A stretch of 64,000 nucleotides of DNA from Dreissena polymorpha (taxonomy: Eukaryota; Mollusca; Bivalvia; Myida; Dreissenidae). Shown here piece after piece: positions 35,301 through 46,774 of the stretch. The stretch spans positions 109,589,082-109,653,081 of the forward strand of contig NC_068359.1 in assembly GCF_020536995.1 (NCBI RefSeq), given 5' to 3'. The stretch's first letter is position 1. Each line of letters opens with the position of its first letter. Under the pieces are notes generated by a model. The model saw only the letters and a program-made list of their open reading frames with translations, was not told the origin of the DNA and made no database searches. A program made the position numbers and the translations under genes.

Positions 35301-35885
35301 AATTGGCACTCAAGAAATTATACATGTATTTTATTCAGGACATAACGGGGCTGATGTGTTGGAATTGTGGCCCTTCCCTAGTCCAAATAATTACAGTAGA
35401 CGTAATCTACCGATGTGCATTGCATATCGACCTCATATTTATAAAGTAGCCCAAACCCCCATTGCCACAGACCTGTGCGTGAAACTTTCAGATTTCTCTA
35501 GTATGTTTACCATGCTATAATTACAATTTCTATAAACACATATTTATCATTTTATGACTATATAATGTCTGTGGTATAAAGAGAAACCTGAAAGTTACAA
35601 GTACTCGTGTCTAGTGCTGTACAACTATTGTACTCCTCGTTGAGAAAACAACTACTTCATCTACATGTATTAAAATATCATAAAACATTATTTTCAATTT
35701 AGTTGGAAAAAATCAATAAATAAATGTCATATAAACAGGTTTGTCATGAACGTTGACGTCGCTCTTGGTTACCAGAAAAATTCCCACGCACGGATTTCAA
35801 CCGTCATTGTTTACAATCAATTAAGTGCATAAGTACTTGAATTTGTATAGTGTTTTTTAAAAGTGTCCAGTTACAGGTGGTTAGC
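32370..35885 (-). repeat. Right arm of the long inverted repeat
   Basis: Reverse complement of 7560-11080. It starts at AACGGCCACCGGAAAAACTT and ends at AGTGTCCAGTTACAGGTGGTTAGC, after which a GATGAT microsatellite replaces the fold-back element seen outside the left arm. Contents mirror the left arm: CCCATGGG clusters (32.56-33.01 kb), ACCCATTTTCGCATGACGCG complement, minisatellite element (33.93-34.62 kb) and the 120-bp tandem (34.73-34.99 kb). It has a short extra segment near 33865-33885 (AACATCTGTTTTCGGCATAT) that the left arm lacks. Confidence 0.85.
33925..34622. mobile_element. Fold-back minisatellite element, copy 2
   Basis: Mirror image of copy 1: ends ACCGTTAGGGCCAGCGTGGT and CCACGATTGCACTAACGGTAT, CCAGAGGGCGAGA / TCTCGCCCTCTGG inside, 22-bp units flipping orientation near 34136 at the same TATGAC-type junction. 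Small differences in unit number from copy 1 show independent change after the duplication. Confidence 0.85.
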
Positions 35886-35998
35886 ATGATGATGATGATA
35901 ATGATGATGATGATGATAATGATGAGATGATGATTATGTTGATGATGATGATGATGATAACGATGAAAACGATGATGTTGATGAAAATAACGATACTG
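35886..35998. repeat. (GAT)n microsatellite
   Basis: Imperfect ATG/GAT triplets directly outside the right inverted arm. The poly-histidine frame on the minus strand is an artefact. Confidence 0.9.
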
Positions 35999-36594
35999 TA
36001 AGTAGTAAATTAACTCATCAATTGTTATTATAATACACAAGCACATGCTAATGGATCTGTATCCGCAAGGCGGTCAAATGAAAACTCACTTGGTATAAAT
36101 ATGAAAAATTGAATCAAAATATCATAATGCGGAGTGTTAAAATGTGTTCAAATCTAGCGAAATTGTTGCAGTACTTTTCTACCGAAACCAATGCTTAGCC
36201 CAGTTATTTTAAAAATAATTTCAAAATACCACGATACACGTCAATTGGCTAACAAATACATTTGTAAGTTTTACCTCACTCAAAAACAGTATTTATTGAA
36301 GACACTGTCAACAATGTCCGAGTTTCTTCAACGTAGCTTAAGTACCTAAAGTACCTTTCCGTTTGATTTATCGCAGGATCCTGGGTCCGCACCCACAGTC
36401 TTTTTAAGTGTCTGCATTAAAAAAGATAATAATTGTTGTTTGTAATAATCTTTGACAGCTCATAACAACATGTAAATCCTCAATTCGTAGAGTTTCAGTA
36501 TGATTTCATTTATTTAAAAAATAAAGACGGTTAACATATTTTATACACACATATATTAGTAGCTATACGCCATATAACATAGGACATAATGTAT

Positions 36595-36890
36595 ATTATA
36601 AATCAAAGCGCTGAAGGCACTGAAGTTGTTCGCTGTTGTCGTCCTTGATTAGCTTGTTCGCATTGCATATGCTTATCATTGTGCACAGGCTAATCTTATT
36701 TGACGTGCATTAAGCCTCGTTTTCCATGAAAGCAGCCAATATGTGCATATTTTAATGATAAACACTAGACTGGCCAATGGCGTTTACAAGCTGGTATATA
36801 CATTCACTGCTAGAGCAGAATCATTTGTCGTCTGCTGCAGACAGGCAGTGGTAATCGTTCCTAGCAGAGTGAGTTGTGGTTCTTGCCGTA
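36595..36890 (-). mobile_element. Repeat element, relative of 22.44-23.15 kb
   Basis: AATCAAAGCGCTGAAGGCAC at the left and CTGCAGACAGGCAGTGGTAA at the right mark the element; inside are GTGCACAGGCTAATCTTATT and AAACACTAGACTGGCCAATG. It lacks the 18-bp expansion. AATCAAAGCGCCGTAGGCGC at 59382 is another end of the family. Confidence 0.65.
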
Positions 36891-36899
36891 CTTAAGTCT

Positions 36900-38720
36900 T
36901 CTATGCACCTAATGATTTGCATTTATTACCCATTCTCTTGAAACGCCGACTAATAAAGTGCGATAAACCGCCTTTAAGCACTTGGCACATTAACAAATAA
37001 GATCATTTCACATCTAACCGAGAACCGACGTCTTTAATCGCGAAACTATTGCCAGAAATTGAATACCGCCAGAAACAACAATGAGCTCACTTCGATTAAA
37101 TATAAATACACTATATGCATTGCGTCCTAAGCAATCAAACATATCAACCGAAAATACCAGCGAAAACAGTTTTATATATGACATCGGTCTTATATATCGC
37201 CTCAGACATGCGAGAGCGCCACGATGAGTGAAGAGTGTGTGTATGAGAGTTTGTTTACTGGCCTCTTCTCGAGATTTGTGTAGCCCGACCTGAATGATAA
37301 ATGAAATGGATGTAGTAACAGTTATATGAACACGATATATCCGTACCAATATCCATGTGAGCACATACTAATAATAATTAATTTTTTAATCGCCATTAGC
37401 TTGAAAATAAACCTAAATAGATACAACAAAGACAAATTCGGAGACTTTAAAAAATTTAAATTACCTCCCCTGCAATAGAAAATATATATGGAGACTCTAA
37501 TTCTATGGAATATCAAAATCTCAATATATCTTTCTCCGAAATTTTTTTCTGGTAAAAATCATCTTAAATTTAGCTGTATATTCGTATGTAATTAATTAAA
37601 CAAGAGTTATAAAAAGGCATCGCAAAAAATATCGCGTTTTACTTGAATAAGTTACCTCCCTTAAGCCTATCGGAATATCAAAAATACGTATATAAACAAA
37701 ACGCGTTCCTTGCATAAGTGATAATAAAGCGCGTGCCCGTGCCACTCGTCCTCCAAATACTTACTAAATATAGTACAACGTATCTACAATCATTGCGACT
37801 AACTCAAACCTCAGTAAATAAGTAACCAGGATAAATATACGTTTAGGTAATTAAGATATAAAACATACATATAAAAATTTACATGTTCCCTGTCTGCCGA
37901 ACCCTCAGGTCGAACCTCAAAGACCTCGTGAAGAGGCTTGTTAAAATTGAATATTATTTCCTCAGTTTTATCTATTCATACTATTATTTTCGTGCAGACG
38001 TGAAAAGACTGGAACAATTAAAATATTATAATATTAACACGTGCAGACGTAGTGAAAAGACTGTTTTATAAATATCAAATAATTACTTTTCGTTATTCCT
38101 ATGTTAAAGTTTTAAATGTTAATCAATGTCACCTTGTATTGTAACGATACATTTAAGGTTCTTTTAACGGGTACTTGGGGCGCTCTACACCCCAAGGTAT
38201 GTGATGAATAAATTTTATGAAAAAGAAAAAGAGGCCGGTAGGACCTGTAAATAAACTCTGATTCAAAAAAAAAAAGTCTGCCGAACCCGATCCATGGACT
38301 ATAGCCACAAGAGGTTCCTATGTACCTATGTAGCCGGATTGCGCCCTCAGAGCGCCCAACACCGACACAGATCACGCTACTCTCCGGTCAAACACAATAC
38401 TACATAGGACTGCTGCCTTTGTCACCATATTATCAGAATCATTAACGTGCAAAATGGAAACTTTCAACTGTCCTTTCACTTCATACATAAGCCATTGCCG
38501 ATCTTCAATGATCGCTTATTTCCGAGAGATGCATTTTATTTTTTTCAAACTTCGAATTTTGATATATGTTTAACTTATTCATTTAGATTACATTATTTTC
38601 ACTATAAATATTGACTTTGATCCAATTATCATCTGAAAAATACGATTTCGCGATTTCTTCAAAGATCGAGCGAGCCTTTTTACCTGTTTACTTATATATA
38701 TATCTGATTTAAGGTTACAC
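36900..38720. other. AT-rich intergenic DNA, nothing firm
   Basis: No exon chain is supported. A short GGGGCGCTCTACACCCC hairpin lies at 38167-38183. Frames on the minus strand have no domain. Confidence 0.4.
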
Positions 38721-38729
38721 AGATGTGAA

Positions 38730-38811
38730 GTTGTTGTGGCCGAGTGGGTAAGGCGATGAATTAGAAAAGTTTTGGGATTTTCCCGCGCAGGTTCGATTCC
38801 TGCCGACATCG
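38730..38811 (+). tRNA. tRNA-Ser-like gene, anticodon AGA, probably degraded
   Basis: GTTGTTGTGGCCGAGTGGGT AAGGC matches the acceptor and D-arm of eukaryotic tRNA-Ser. The variable arm (TGGGATTTTCCCG) and T-arm (CGCAGGTTCGATTCCTGC) are nearly canonical, box B GGTTCGATTCC is intact, and a T-run (38817-38821) follows as Pol III terminator. The acceptor stem has one mismatch. The anticodon stem, ATGAA against AGTTT, pairs poorly (usual ATGGA / TCCAT). Box A has one change (GTGGGTAAGGC for GTGGTTAAGGC). The anticodon reads AGA. It is either a pseudogene or a damaged copy. Confidence 0.65.
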
Positions 38812-38829
38812 CATACTTTTTGCGACGCG

Positions 38830-39520
38830 TTTTATTTCTTTTCTAACGTAATTTGATTTAATATAGCACATAAGCTATGTTTATTGTTAAATATGTTGAA
38901 AATTGTATGCACATCCTTCAATTTTAAAATCAAAACAACGTTATGGCTAAATTGATTAATTTACTGCTGAAAATACGAATGATGCATGTTGCATTTTTAT
39001 TTTTATTTCAAAAAGTAAACGGTAAATCTGTCTATTTTTTGGTATTTTTGCTGTATATAGGTCTATAAAAACTTAGTTTAAAATATAACTTAAATGATAC
39101 TATTTTGAATTTTGTGACACTTTGTTTTTAACCGACCCAATTTTTACTTGGCTGAAATCACTTACATTTCATGGCGCTATTCCATAGATTAAAATCTGTA
39201 AAAAATAAATGTCTGTAAAAGAATACTTATTTCATCTTGTTTAAACTTTAAACACCTTTACTGCATCTGTACACACCAACTGCATGCCCATATTTAGAAA
39301 TTTGAATGAATTATGGAACTTTTATATACCCCAGGGGTGAAAATAAACTGGACAAAAGCCGAGCGTGAGGGTGGTATTGAAAAAATCGGTTTATTTTTTT
39401 TTAAACATGAAAAGCCTACCTACAAATTTGCATGTAGTTTAGTGAAATGATGCTGATTAGGAAAATAATTAATTAAATTATATTTGGATATGTGCCCATT
39501 AGAGGTGCGCAAGCTTAAAA
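38830..39520. other. AT-rich spacer, nothing recognised
   Basis: No coding or repeat feature was identified, apart from TAGAATTACCGAAATTCCCG at 39524, which resembles one arm of the hairpins at 41.8-42.6 kb. Confidence 0.4.
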
Positions 39521-39569
39521 AGGTAGAATTACCGAAATTCCCGTTCTTACACATTGTAGCATGGATCGG

Positions 39570-40147
39570 GTATTGAACACGATACACGTGTGTATTAGCA
39601 CCTTACTGTAGTCCCGGCGGGGTTATCAACTGCACCAATACACCGGTAAGCAACCAGGGGAATATCATATGAAAAAAAAACTATCATGCATGTTTGATTT
39701 GTTAAAGTGTGTCACAAAATTTCCCTAACTGCCGATGTCGGCTATACTTTCGGTATAAACATGCAAAGAAATTAACATATATATAATGTTATTGCCGATA
39801 TGTTATTGGACATTTTGTATGTCAAATGTTCATTATTTGTATTAAAATTAAGACGATTGTATTGAACACGATACACGTGTGTATTAGCACCCTACTGTAG
39901 TCCCGGCGGGGTTATCAACTGCACCAATACACCGGTAAGCAACCAGGGGAATATCATATGAAAAAAAGAACTATCATGCATGTTTGATGTGTTAAAGTGT
40001 GTCACAAAATTTCCCTAACTGCCGATGTCGGCTATAATTTCGGTATAAACATGCAAAGAAATTAACATATATATAATGTTATTGCCGGTATGTTAATGGA
40101 CATTTTGTATGTCAAATGTTCATTATTTGTATTAAAATTAAGACGAT
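39570..40147. repeat. Recent tandem duplication, 289-bp unit, two copies
   Basis: GTATTGAACACGATACACGT opens both copies (39570 and 39859) and ATTAAAATTAAGACGAT closes both. Only a handful of positions differ (for example TTTGATTTG / TTTGATGTG and CTATACTTTC / CTATAATTTC). Each copy holds GTCCCGGCGGGGTTATCAAC and GCCGATGTCGGCTAT, a small hairpin. No coding frame spans it. Confidence 0.95.
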
Positions 40148-40320
40148 GCTTATTTGCCAGAAAGCGTTTATTTCAAATTCAAAACAAGCAATAATCATAC
40201 ATAATACCAAAATATAAAACTAACAAAATGACAACACTCTCGCTTAACGCAACGTTCAGAAGCACGCGCACTTAACAAAATTATTGCAACTAATGCAAGC
40301 TGTAATTAATATGTGACTAC

Positions 40321-40546
40321 TTGCTATACAACCAGTATCATGCGAAAATTGATCTTATTTAATTGTGGTTCCCTCTTTGAATTTATGTTGCCTGTCGACT
40401 TTTAGAATAATGTGTCAGTAAGAAATGTATTGCTTGCTCTACAACCAGCATCATGCGAAAATGGATCTTATTTAATTGTAAATCCCTCTTTGAACTTAAG
40501 TTGTCAGTCGACTTTTAGAATAATGTGTCAGTAATAAATGTTTTTC
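40321..40546. repeat. Tandem duplication, 113-bp unit, two copies
   Basis: TTGCTATACAACCAGTATCA and TTGCTCTACAACCAGCATCA start the units; both continue TGCGAAAATTGATCTTATTT / TGCGAAAATGGATCTTATTT and GTCGACTTTTAGAATAATGT. A third decayed trace is at 40745-40790. The ATGCGAAAA-GATCTTAT core recalls ACCCATTTTCGCAT found in the CCCATGGG element. Confidence 0.85.
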
Positions 40547-41773
40547 TTCAGTTTCACATGTTTTTTTAAGAAAATTTAGTGAAAGATGCAATTGTGTCTT
40601 ATTTATTTTTTTCTGTGTCTTCAATGTATCTTATTTATATGTGACTGCGTGCTTATTTTTTTTTCAAGAAATGAAAGAAGCAAATGTGTCTTATTTTAAT
40701 TTTATCCATGTCTTAAATGTGGCTTATTTATATAAGATAAAATGATATACTGCCAGTGTCATGCAAAAAAGGATCTAATTTCTTAATATCCACATTCACG
40801 CTTTGTTCTTTATTAGCACCGTCTTTAATTAGTTTACCTCTATTTAAAGTACAGATTACTGTGAACTTAATAATTGTGCAACGGTGATGTTGATCCATTA
40901 TCGTTGTTAATTTAAAATGTAGACAACAAGTTAGCAATTAATGAAATCAGTTATTTTGGAAGTAAATCTAATTTTTTATGTACAGTAGCCAGGTGGATGT
41001 GTATTGAGCGGATAAGATAGGGATCACCACAACAAGTTTCTAATACACAGTATAGACTTCCCCTATTCTTGTATTTGTTATTTACCTGATTGGAATAAAT
41101 AAAGTGTTAAAGATCATTTCATGTGAAAAGCAGGATTTCTGACATTATTTCAATCGTTTTGCTTTTATACACAATTTCATGGAACAATGAATATATTGGC
41201 GCGATGGAACACAATTTATAAATCAAGCTGACAGTATAGTATCAGTTTTTAATTATGTGTAATTTAATTCGCATCTCTCCCTTAACTCGTTCAATGACAC
41301 GTGAACTTATATCAATTATAAAACATCACGTGCATCATTAAATATTTTTTTTAATTATGAAAACATATTATATGTTCTACATGGTTTTGTTTAGTTTTTT
41401 TTCTCAACCAGAGAGACATTATAAAACCTTGTTATATATAAAGCGCTTTACTTTTCTACATTACATAAAGATATATCGATTTTTTTGTTAAGTGTACGTG
41501 CTTGACATATTTATAAAAAGGCAGTGTTTATTTTTGTAATAAAATCGAAAATTGACATTTAATTTGATGCAATCCACATTGTTTAGCGGCCAAGCGCAGT
41601 GTTCCGCTCTCGGCGGCCGATGGTGTATTGCAATATATACAATGAAAAGCTGGGTTTCTGACATAATTTCAATCGTTTTGTTGACGCGGAAGTGCTTTTT
41701 GGTGGCCAAAAATACTATTGTTCCCTTTATTTAAACCTAAATCAGTATTTTTTTACACTTGAAGGTTTGTACA

Positions 41774-42623
41774 GCGGGGATTTCGGTACCGGCGCGGGTT
41801 AATGTGCTTGTTAAGAATTACCGAAATCCCCGCTAAGAGGCAACATATGCTGATTTATGCTTTGATTAAACATTGATAACTAAATTGCAAAAGTGTATAG
41901 CATATTGTAAATAAGGTAGTACGATATCATTTGTTTCATCAGATTTGTTTGGAAAATACTTTCTGAAGACTTATTATTACTATGCCATGTTATATTTACA
42001 TATACTTTTGTGTAACCGATGTTTTAAATGTACATTTTACCTTTTTTACATTCGTTTACACATTTTTCACATTAATAAACTATTTAATAATGGAAAAAAT
42101 ATTCTGATAAGAGTGTTTAAATGATTAACACTAATATGATTGTGTACAAATCAACATTAATGCAAAGCCAAAACCCAAACATAATGACATATAGACCCTT
42201 TAAGGCGTAATATGGGGGATTGGCGTAAACATGGGTGATTTCGGCTCTGGGCGTACGAATGTAGCAGTACCGAAATCCCCGCTAATTATTTTCCAAAAGA
42301 AGTAACCGAATGGGAGATAATACATGTCACTGGTTCTTATGAAAAAAACCCACTATAATAATTTTGTTGACACTTGAAGGTTTGTACAGCAGGATTTCGG
42401 TACCGGCGCGTTTAAGTTCTAGTGTAGAATTACCGAAATCCCCACTGAGAGGCAACTTAATGCTGTCAAGAGTGCTTAATAATTAAAATTAATATCATTT
42501 TTTTGCACCTTAACATTCATGTGAAGTCAAAAACCATTCATACCGATAACCTATTGACCCTTTAAGGCGTAAATATGGGGATTTTGGTACTAGGCGGGCG
42601 AATGTAGAATTACCGAAATCCCC
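41774..42623. repeat. Cluster of four GGGGATTTCGGTA hairpins
   Basis: Hairpins at 41774-41834, 42232-42292, 42388-42442 and 42577-42623 each have a left arm like GGGGATTTCGGTACCGGCGC and a right arm like TAGAATTACCGAAATCCCC. The first and third share CACTTGAAGGTTTGTACAGC upstream and GAGGCAAC downstream. The second and fourth share ACCCTTTAAGGCGTAA upstream. So a two-hairpin block has been duplicated, with an internal deletion in one copy. Non-coding. Confidence 0.8.
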
Positions 42624-42689
42624 TTTTCATCATCGCACATTAGTGTAACATAAATTTTAACACAATATATGTAGGGAAACTCATATGAT

Positions 42690-43805
42690 TCGCGTAATGT
42701 GAAAATGATTATTATGCTATAATTCGACCACGAAACTTGACGTGACTTAATACCGGACATTATGACATAAGACCCATTTTCGCATATTATCTTATCAATG
42801 CTTATATGAATTTGATTGCTATTATCTAATGCGTATTCGACACGGAATTATTGTCAAGGTTTTTCATTTTGTCAATATTTATCATAGCAGGGGACATTGC
42901 TGACATCAATATGGATACTGTTTTCATTTTATGTCGAGAAATGATATGACTTATTATTAAGATTATTTTATAGTACGGTAGCGTTCTCTACACAAGTGAG
43001 ATTTATTTGTACTGGTAAATTGCTCTTATACTCACCATTCGGACTCGACGATCGGCTCGAATAAAAATGTTAGTCGCTTAAAAGTACAAATTCATCATAT
43101 TGAGCACGATTATTATTATTATTATTATTATAATTATTATTATATAGCTTTAGAAACTTATACCTTAAAAAAATCCCATTGGAAAAAAAAACATGGGAAA
43201 AAAATCCCATGGGACAAAAAAATCCCATGGGACAAAAAATCCCATTAGATTTTTTTATTTTTTTTAAACACGATTTAACGCGTTGAAATCGCGAGAAATG
43301 CTCATCATTTGTTAAAAGGTAGTGTTTCTGAAGGTTACATGAATAAATCTCTAAAAATCAGCAAAAAATCCCATGGGATTTTTTTTCCCATAAAAAAATG
43401 GGATTTTTTTTCTATCAAAGTAAATTGAACGAAAATAAGCACAAATGCTTTAACAATGCTTAAAATCGATAACTAAGCACAAACGAACGTGTTTTATGTT
43501 TTTGAAAATCCCATGGGATTTTTTCTCCCATAAAAAAAGCTGGAGAAAAATCCCATGGGAGAAACCAAAATTCCCATGGGATAATGAAAAATCCCATGGG
43601 AAATACAAAAATCCCATGGGAACCCCAACTTTGCAAATAAAGTTCATAGTGAAGAAAACGCATTTAACAAGCAAAAATAACCAATTATTAATCACAAGTT
43701 AGACTTTTATCTTATACTTTATCACAAATAAGCAAACCTTCAAGAAAAAGGGTACTTAAGTTTGCGAAATTTCGGTTTCGCAAAGTTTTTCCGGTGGCCG
43801 TTTAT
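42690..43805 (+). mobile_element. CCCATGGG-palindrome element, copy 3
   Basis: ACATAAGACCCATTTTCGCA at 42768, ACTCACCATTCGGACTCGAC at 43032, palindrome clusters AATCCCATGGGA (43190-43400, 43505-43625), AACCCCAACTTTGC and the shared end AAAAGGGTACTTAAGTTTGC ... TTTTTCCGGTGGCCGTTTATAA. It is clearly diverged from the two inverted-arm copies, so older than their duplication. Left limit is uncertain. Confidence 0.7.
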
Positions 43806-43907
43806 AATTGATTTTCTCGTTGATTTGTTGCTAAGACTGAATGTGGAGGCTATTGAACGTCACGCGCACACATTCTGAAGGTCGATCATAAATAATCGGC
43901 CCTAGGG

Positions 43908-46669
43908 CAGGGCTGACATTAAAGGTAGTCTGACACCAAATTGTTAGTCCGGACAAGTAAATAAAGAATTTGCTAGTCCGACGGGACAAGTGGTCATTAT
44001 AAGTGTATAACTTAGAAAAAATGCCTTTAAAGCCATTATTTCTGTGGAGATATCACTCAACTTTTCCGAGTATATATACAATCCCAGAAATCGATTTCCT
44101 CCCGGATTACCCGCCCCTGAATACTCGCGCGCGCCTCCAAAACGGTACTGAAGAAATAAACATGGACCTATATATGTGTGTATAGGTCTCTACGCAAAAC
44201 AAGGAAGCGAAACGGGTTTATCAAATATATTTGAGGATTTAAAGAGTTTCTGTTATCGATCTGACAACCAGATAATAGTTCGTGTTTTTTTATTAATATA
44301 AATTACGTAATTAGTAGAAATAAGGTTCATCTGCATTCGTTTAAGAGTAATAACACACAGCATAGACATGGACCTATTTGTGTAGGTCCCTGGCACGAAT
44401 GAGGTCTTGATTGTCATTTAACATGTTATTTAAAGGTGACGCGTGATATCTTATCTAAATTTCGGTATCAACACATGTGCAGACATGTGGTGTCACGGGC
44501 AAACCCATAAACGCTTTTAATCCACACTTGGAACATCGCCTCCCATTGAGCGAATTCGTTCGCGCCTTTGTCGCTGATGTTTTTTTCAAGAGATGTATGT
44601 TGCTGTCATTTATAATCCGTAATTAAAGAAAAATAAATCACTTATTTCGCGCGTGTTTTTATTTTTTAAGCGTAAATTTAGACCGTTTTACGAACATTTA
44701 ATAAAGACATACGTTTAGGAAATCTAGAGAACGCAATTGGAACTATTTAAGTTTCTTTAAAGCTCATTTTTTTCATGTTGAACATTTCAATCGTGAATTA
44801 AGTTATTATTAAGAAAATTTAATAATATTTCAGGCAACATGTAAAACGTTATTTAAATAATAATATAAGAAAGTTGTAGACAAATGCTGATATGTCCTTT
44901 TCAATTAAAAAGTATTACATATCCTGACATCTTACACAGTTTTGCAAGCGAATAACTCCGTTACTTGTTCATTTAAATCACAAAATTTATTTCCGGCTAG
45001 TTATTTTTGTATTAGCTTGAGAACGATTTTTAAATAAAATATTGCTAAAAACCACTTTAGTTTTAGACTAAACTAGATACATTATTTTAATTTAAAAAAA
45101 TCTCTACCTGAAAATCTTACAGAGTTTCGATAACAAAGATTTACGAAACAATTTTAGAATCACAAACTTCATTTCGGCTATAGATTTGTATATTACCTTT
45201 AAAATGACACTTACAAGGGAAATATTAATAGCGAAGTGGTAACTGTTTAGACAAACAAAGAGATGTATTATTCAATTAAAGAAGTCGTCCTAAGTATTAA
45301 ATCTTACAACGTTTCTTAATGAATATCTCCGGAAAGTATAGAAAGTACGACATTTAATAAGAAATAATATAGGCTTAAACAAAGGCAGATATCAATTTAA
45401 TTGTCTACATCGATCTTAAATCTATCTAATTAATATCAAAGATCTATCCAAAAAATATGGTCTGAATGGATGCTTCCAATCTTTATATATTGATAGATCT
45501 TTGTTAATATCTCCGGCACTATTTACGCTAAAATCACAACGTTTACTTCACACTTTAGATATTTCTATACCTTTATAATTATGCTTGAATAATTTTATTC
45601 CATAAAGAAATAATTAAATTTTATACAAAAGCATTATGCTGAAAGGTATGCTTAAAAATGCCAACTCGGCCTTAAACATTACGTGTTGTCACTGAATATT
45701 GTTGCAGAGACACATATTTTTATGAATCTTTCGTGTATATTTTTAATTTAAATTATATTGATTTACGATGTGAAACATATCGACACTTGGTTTCATGTTT
45801 CACTTGTTTTCAATCCTAATGTGCGAAGTCATAAAGTACTGTTTATTGGAATAAAGCGGGTGTACACTATGATAACGTTGTAATCTTCAAATTCTTCAGT
45901 ACCGTTTTCAATCGCGGGTTACGTAAAAGCCAATATGGCGGCGCCCATATTATCGATTCTGGGATTGTCTATTGTGTATACGTTTAATCGTCGAAGCCCG
46001 AGATATTCCGATAGTTCCCATCGTCGGACACCCCCGGTCTATTCATTACGTTACTCTACATTCCTAAGTGATGTATTAGCGGAGCGTAATCAGCAGCCGT
46101 GGGTATCCGACGATGGATAGTTCCATGTGATACATGTACTACACAGTACTGTTTACAGGGGAAGCAACCCTTAACATTTTTTTCTTTGCCAAGATAACAA
46201 GAATATTCTCCCTTGTAAAGAATATGCATTTTACGACACCGGTACACACCGTTCTTACAGACAATTAAAGTAGTGACGTCCTCTCTATGTATAGAATTTT
46301 TTTTTTTAAATATCAGGTAAGTACTGTAGATATATATCACTTTTAACTTTTTCTGTTTGATGTTGGCAACACACAAGTTTTTGTCAGGTATTATTGCTTT
46401 GTATAATGTTTAAAAATCAATAATATTGAATCCTGTTATTCTAGTCAGTTCTTTTTGTATTGAAATTGCCTACAATTATGTTTACATGTATTTTGAACGA
46501 TTCAAGTATTTATGATTTGAGCATTTTGTATTATTTCATTATTTTTGCAAAGTACTGAGCAGAATAAAATATAATGGTCAGGACAAGTTGCTTTTTGGTC
46601 AGGAGAAGTGAAATTTTGGTCTACTTGTCCGACTGGACAAGTGGCTTCAAAAGTTAATGTCCAGCCCTG
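43908..46669. mobile_element. hAT-like non-autonomous transposon with TSD
   Basis: Ends CAGGGCTGACATTAAAG and, in reverse complement, CAGGGCTGGACATTAACTTT are inverted repeats. Next to them AGTCCGGACAAGT / CTAGTCCGACGGGACAAGTG mirrors CACTTGTCCAGTCGGACAAG. They are flanked by CCCTAGGG (43900-43907) and CCCTAGGA (46670-46677), an 8-bp target-site duplication with one mismatch. TIRs starting CAGGG and 8-bp duplications are hAT hallmarks. The 2.76-kb interior has no hAT transposase; it carries degenerate tandem units of about 186 bp (near 44899, 45087, 45271) and one compact ORF (45935-46120). Removing it restores the host sequence AATAATCGGCCCTAGGACCG. Confidence 0.8.
45935..46120 (+). CDS. 61-codon ORF inside the hAT-like element, unrecognised
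   Basis: ATG in the context CCAATATGG opens MAAPILSILGLSIVYTFNRR and continues SPRYSDSSHRRTPPVYS and FLSDVLAERNQQPWVSDDG to a TAG. CpG and GC content are above the AT-rich surroundings, and the N-terminus has a short hydrophobic stretch. It may be a captured first exon of a host gene or just a chance frame. No family is recognised and no splice donor is needed because a stop ends it. Confidence 0.3.
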   Translation: MAAPILSILGLSIVYTFNRRSPRYSDSSHRRTPPVYSLRYSTFLSDVLAERNQQPWVSDDG

Positions 46670-46774
46670 CCCTAGGACCGAATAACTCCAGCCTTTACGT
46701 GCTTTATAAAATAAATGATGTACGATTAGAGAACTTCAGTAAATCGTAAAATTCATGGCAATACAAATTACGTG

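Noticed and set aside
7560-35885. The 28-kb inverted-repeat unit as a Polinton or other virus-like element
   Set aside because: No protein-primed polymerase, integrase, packaging ATPase or capsid gene was recognised; arms are far longer than usual and contain ordinary repeats.
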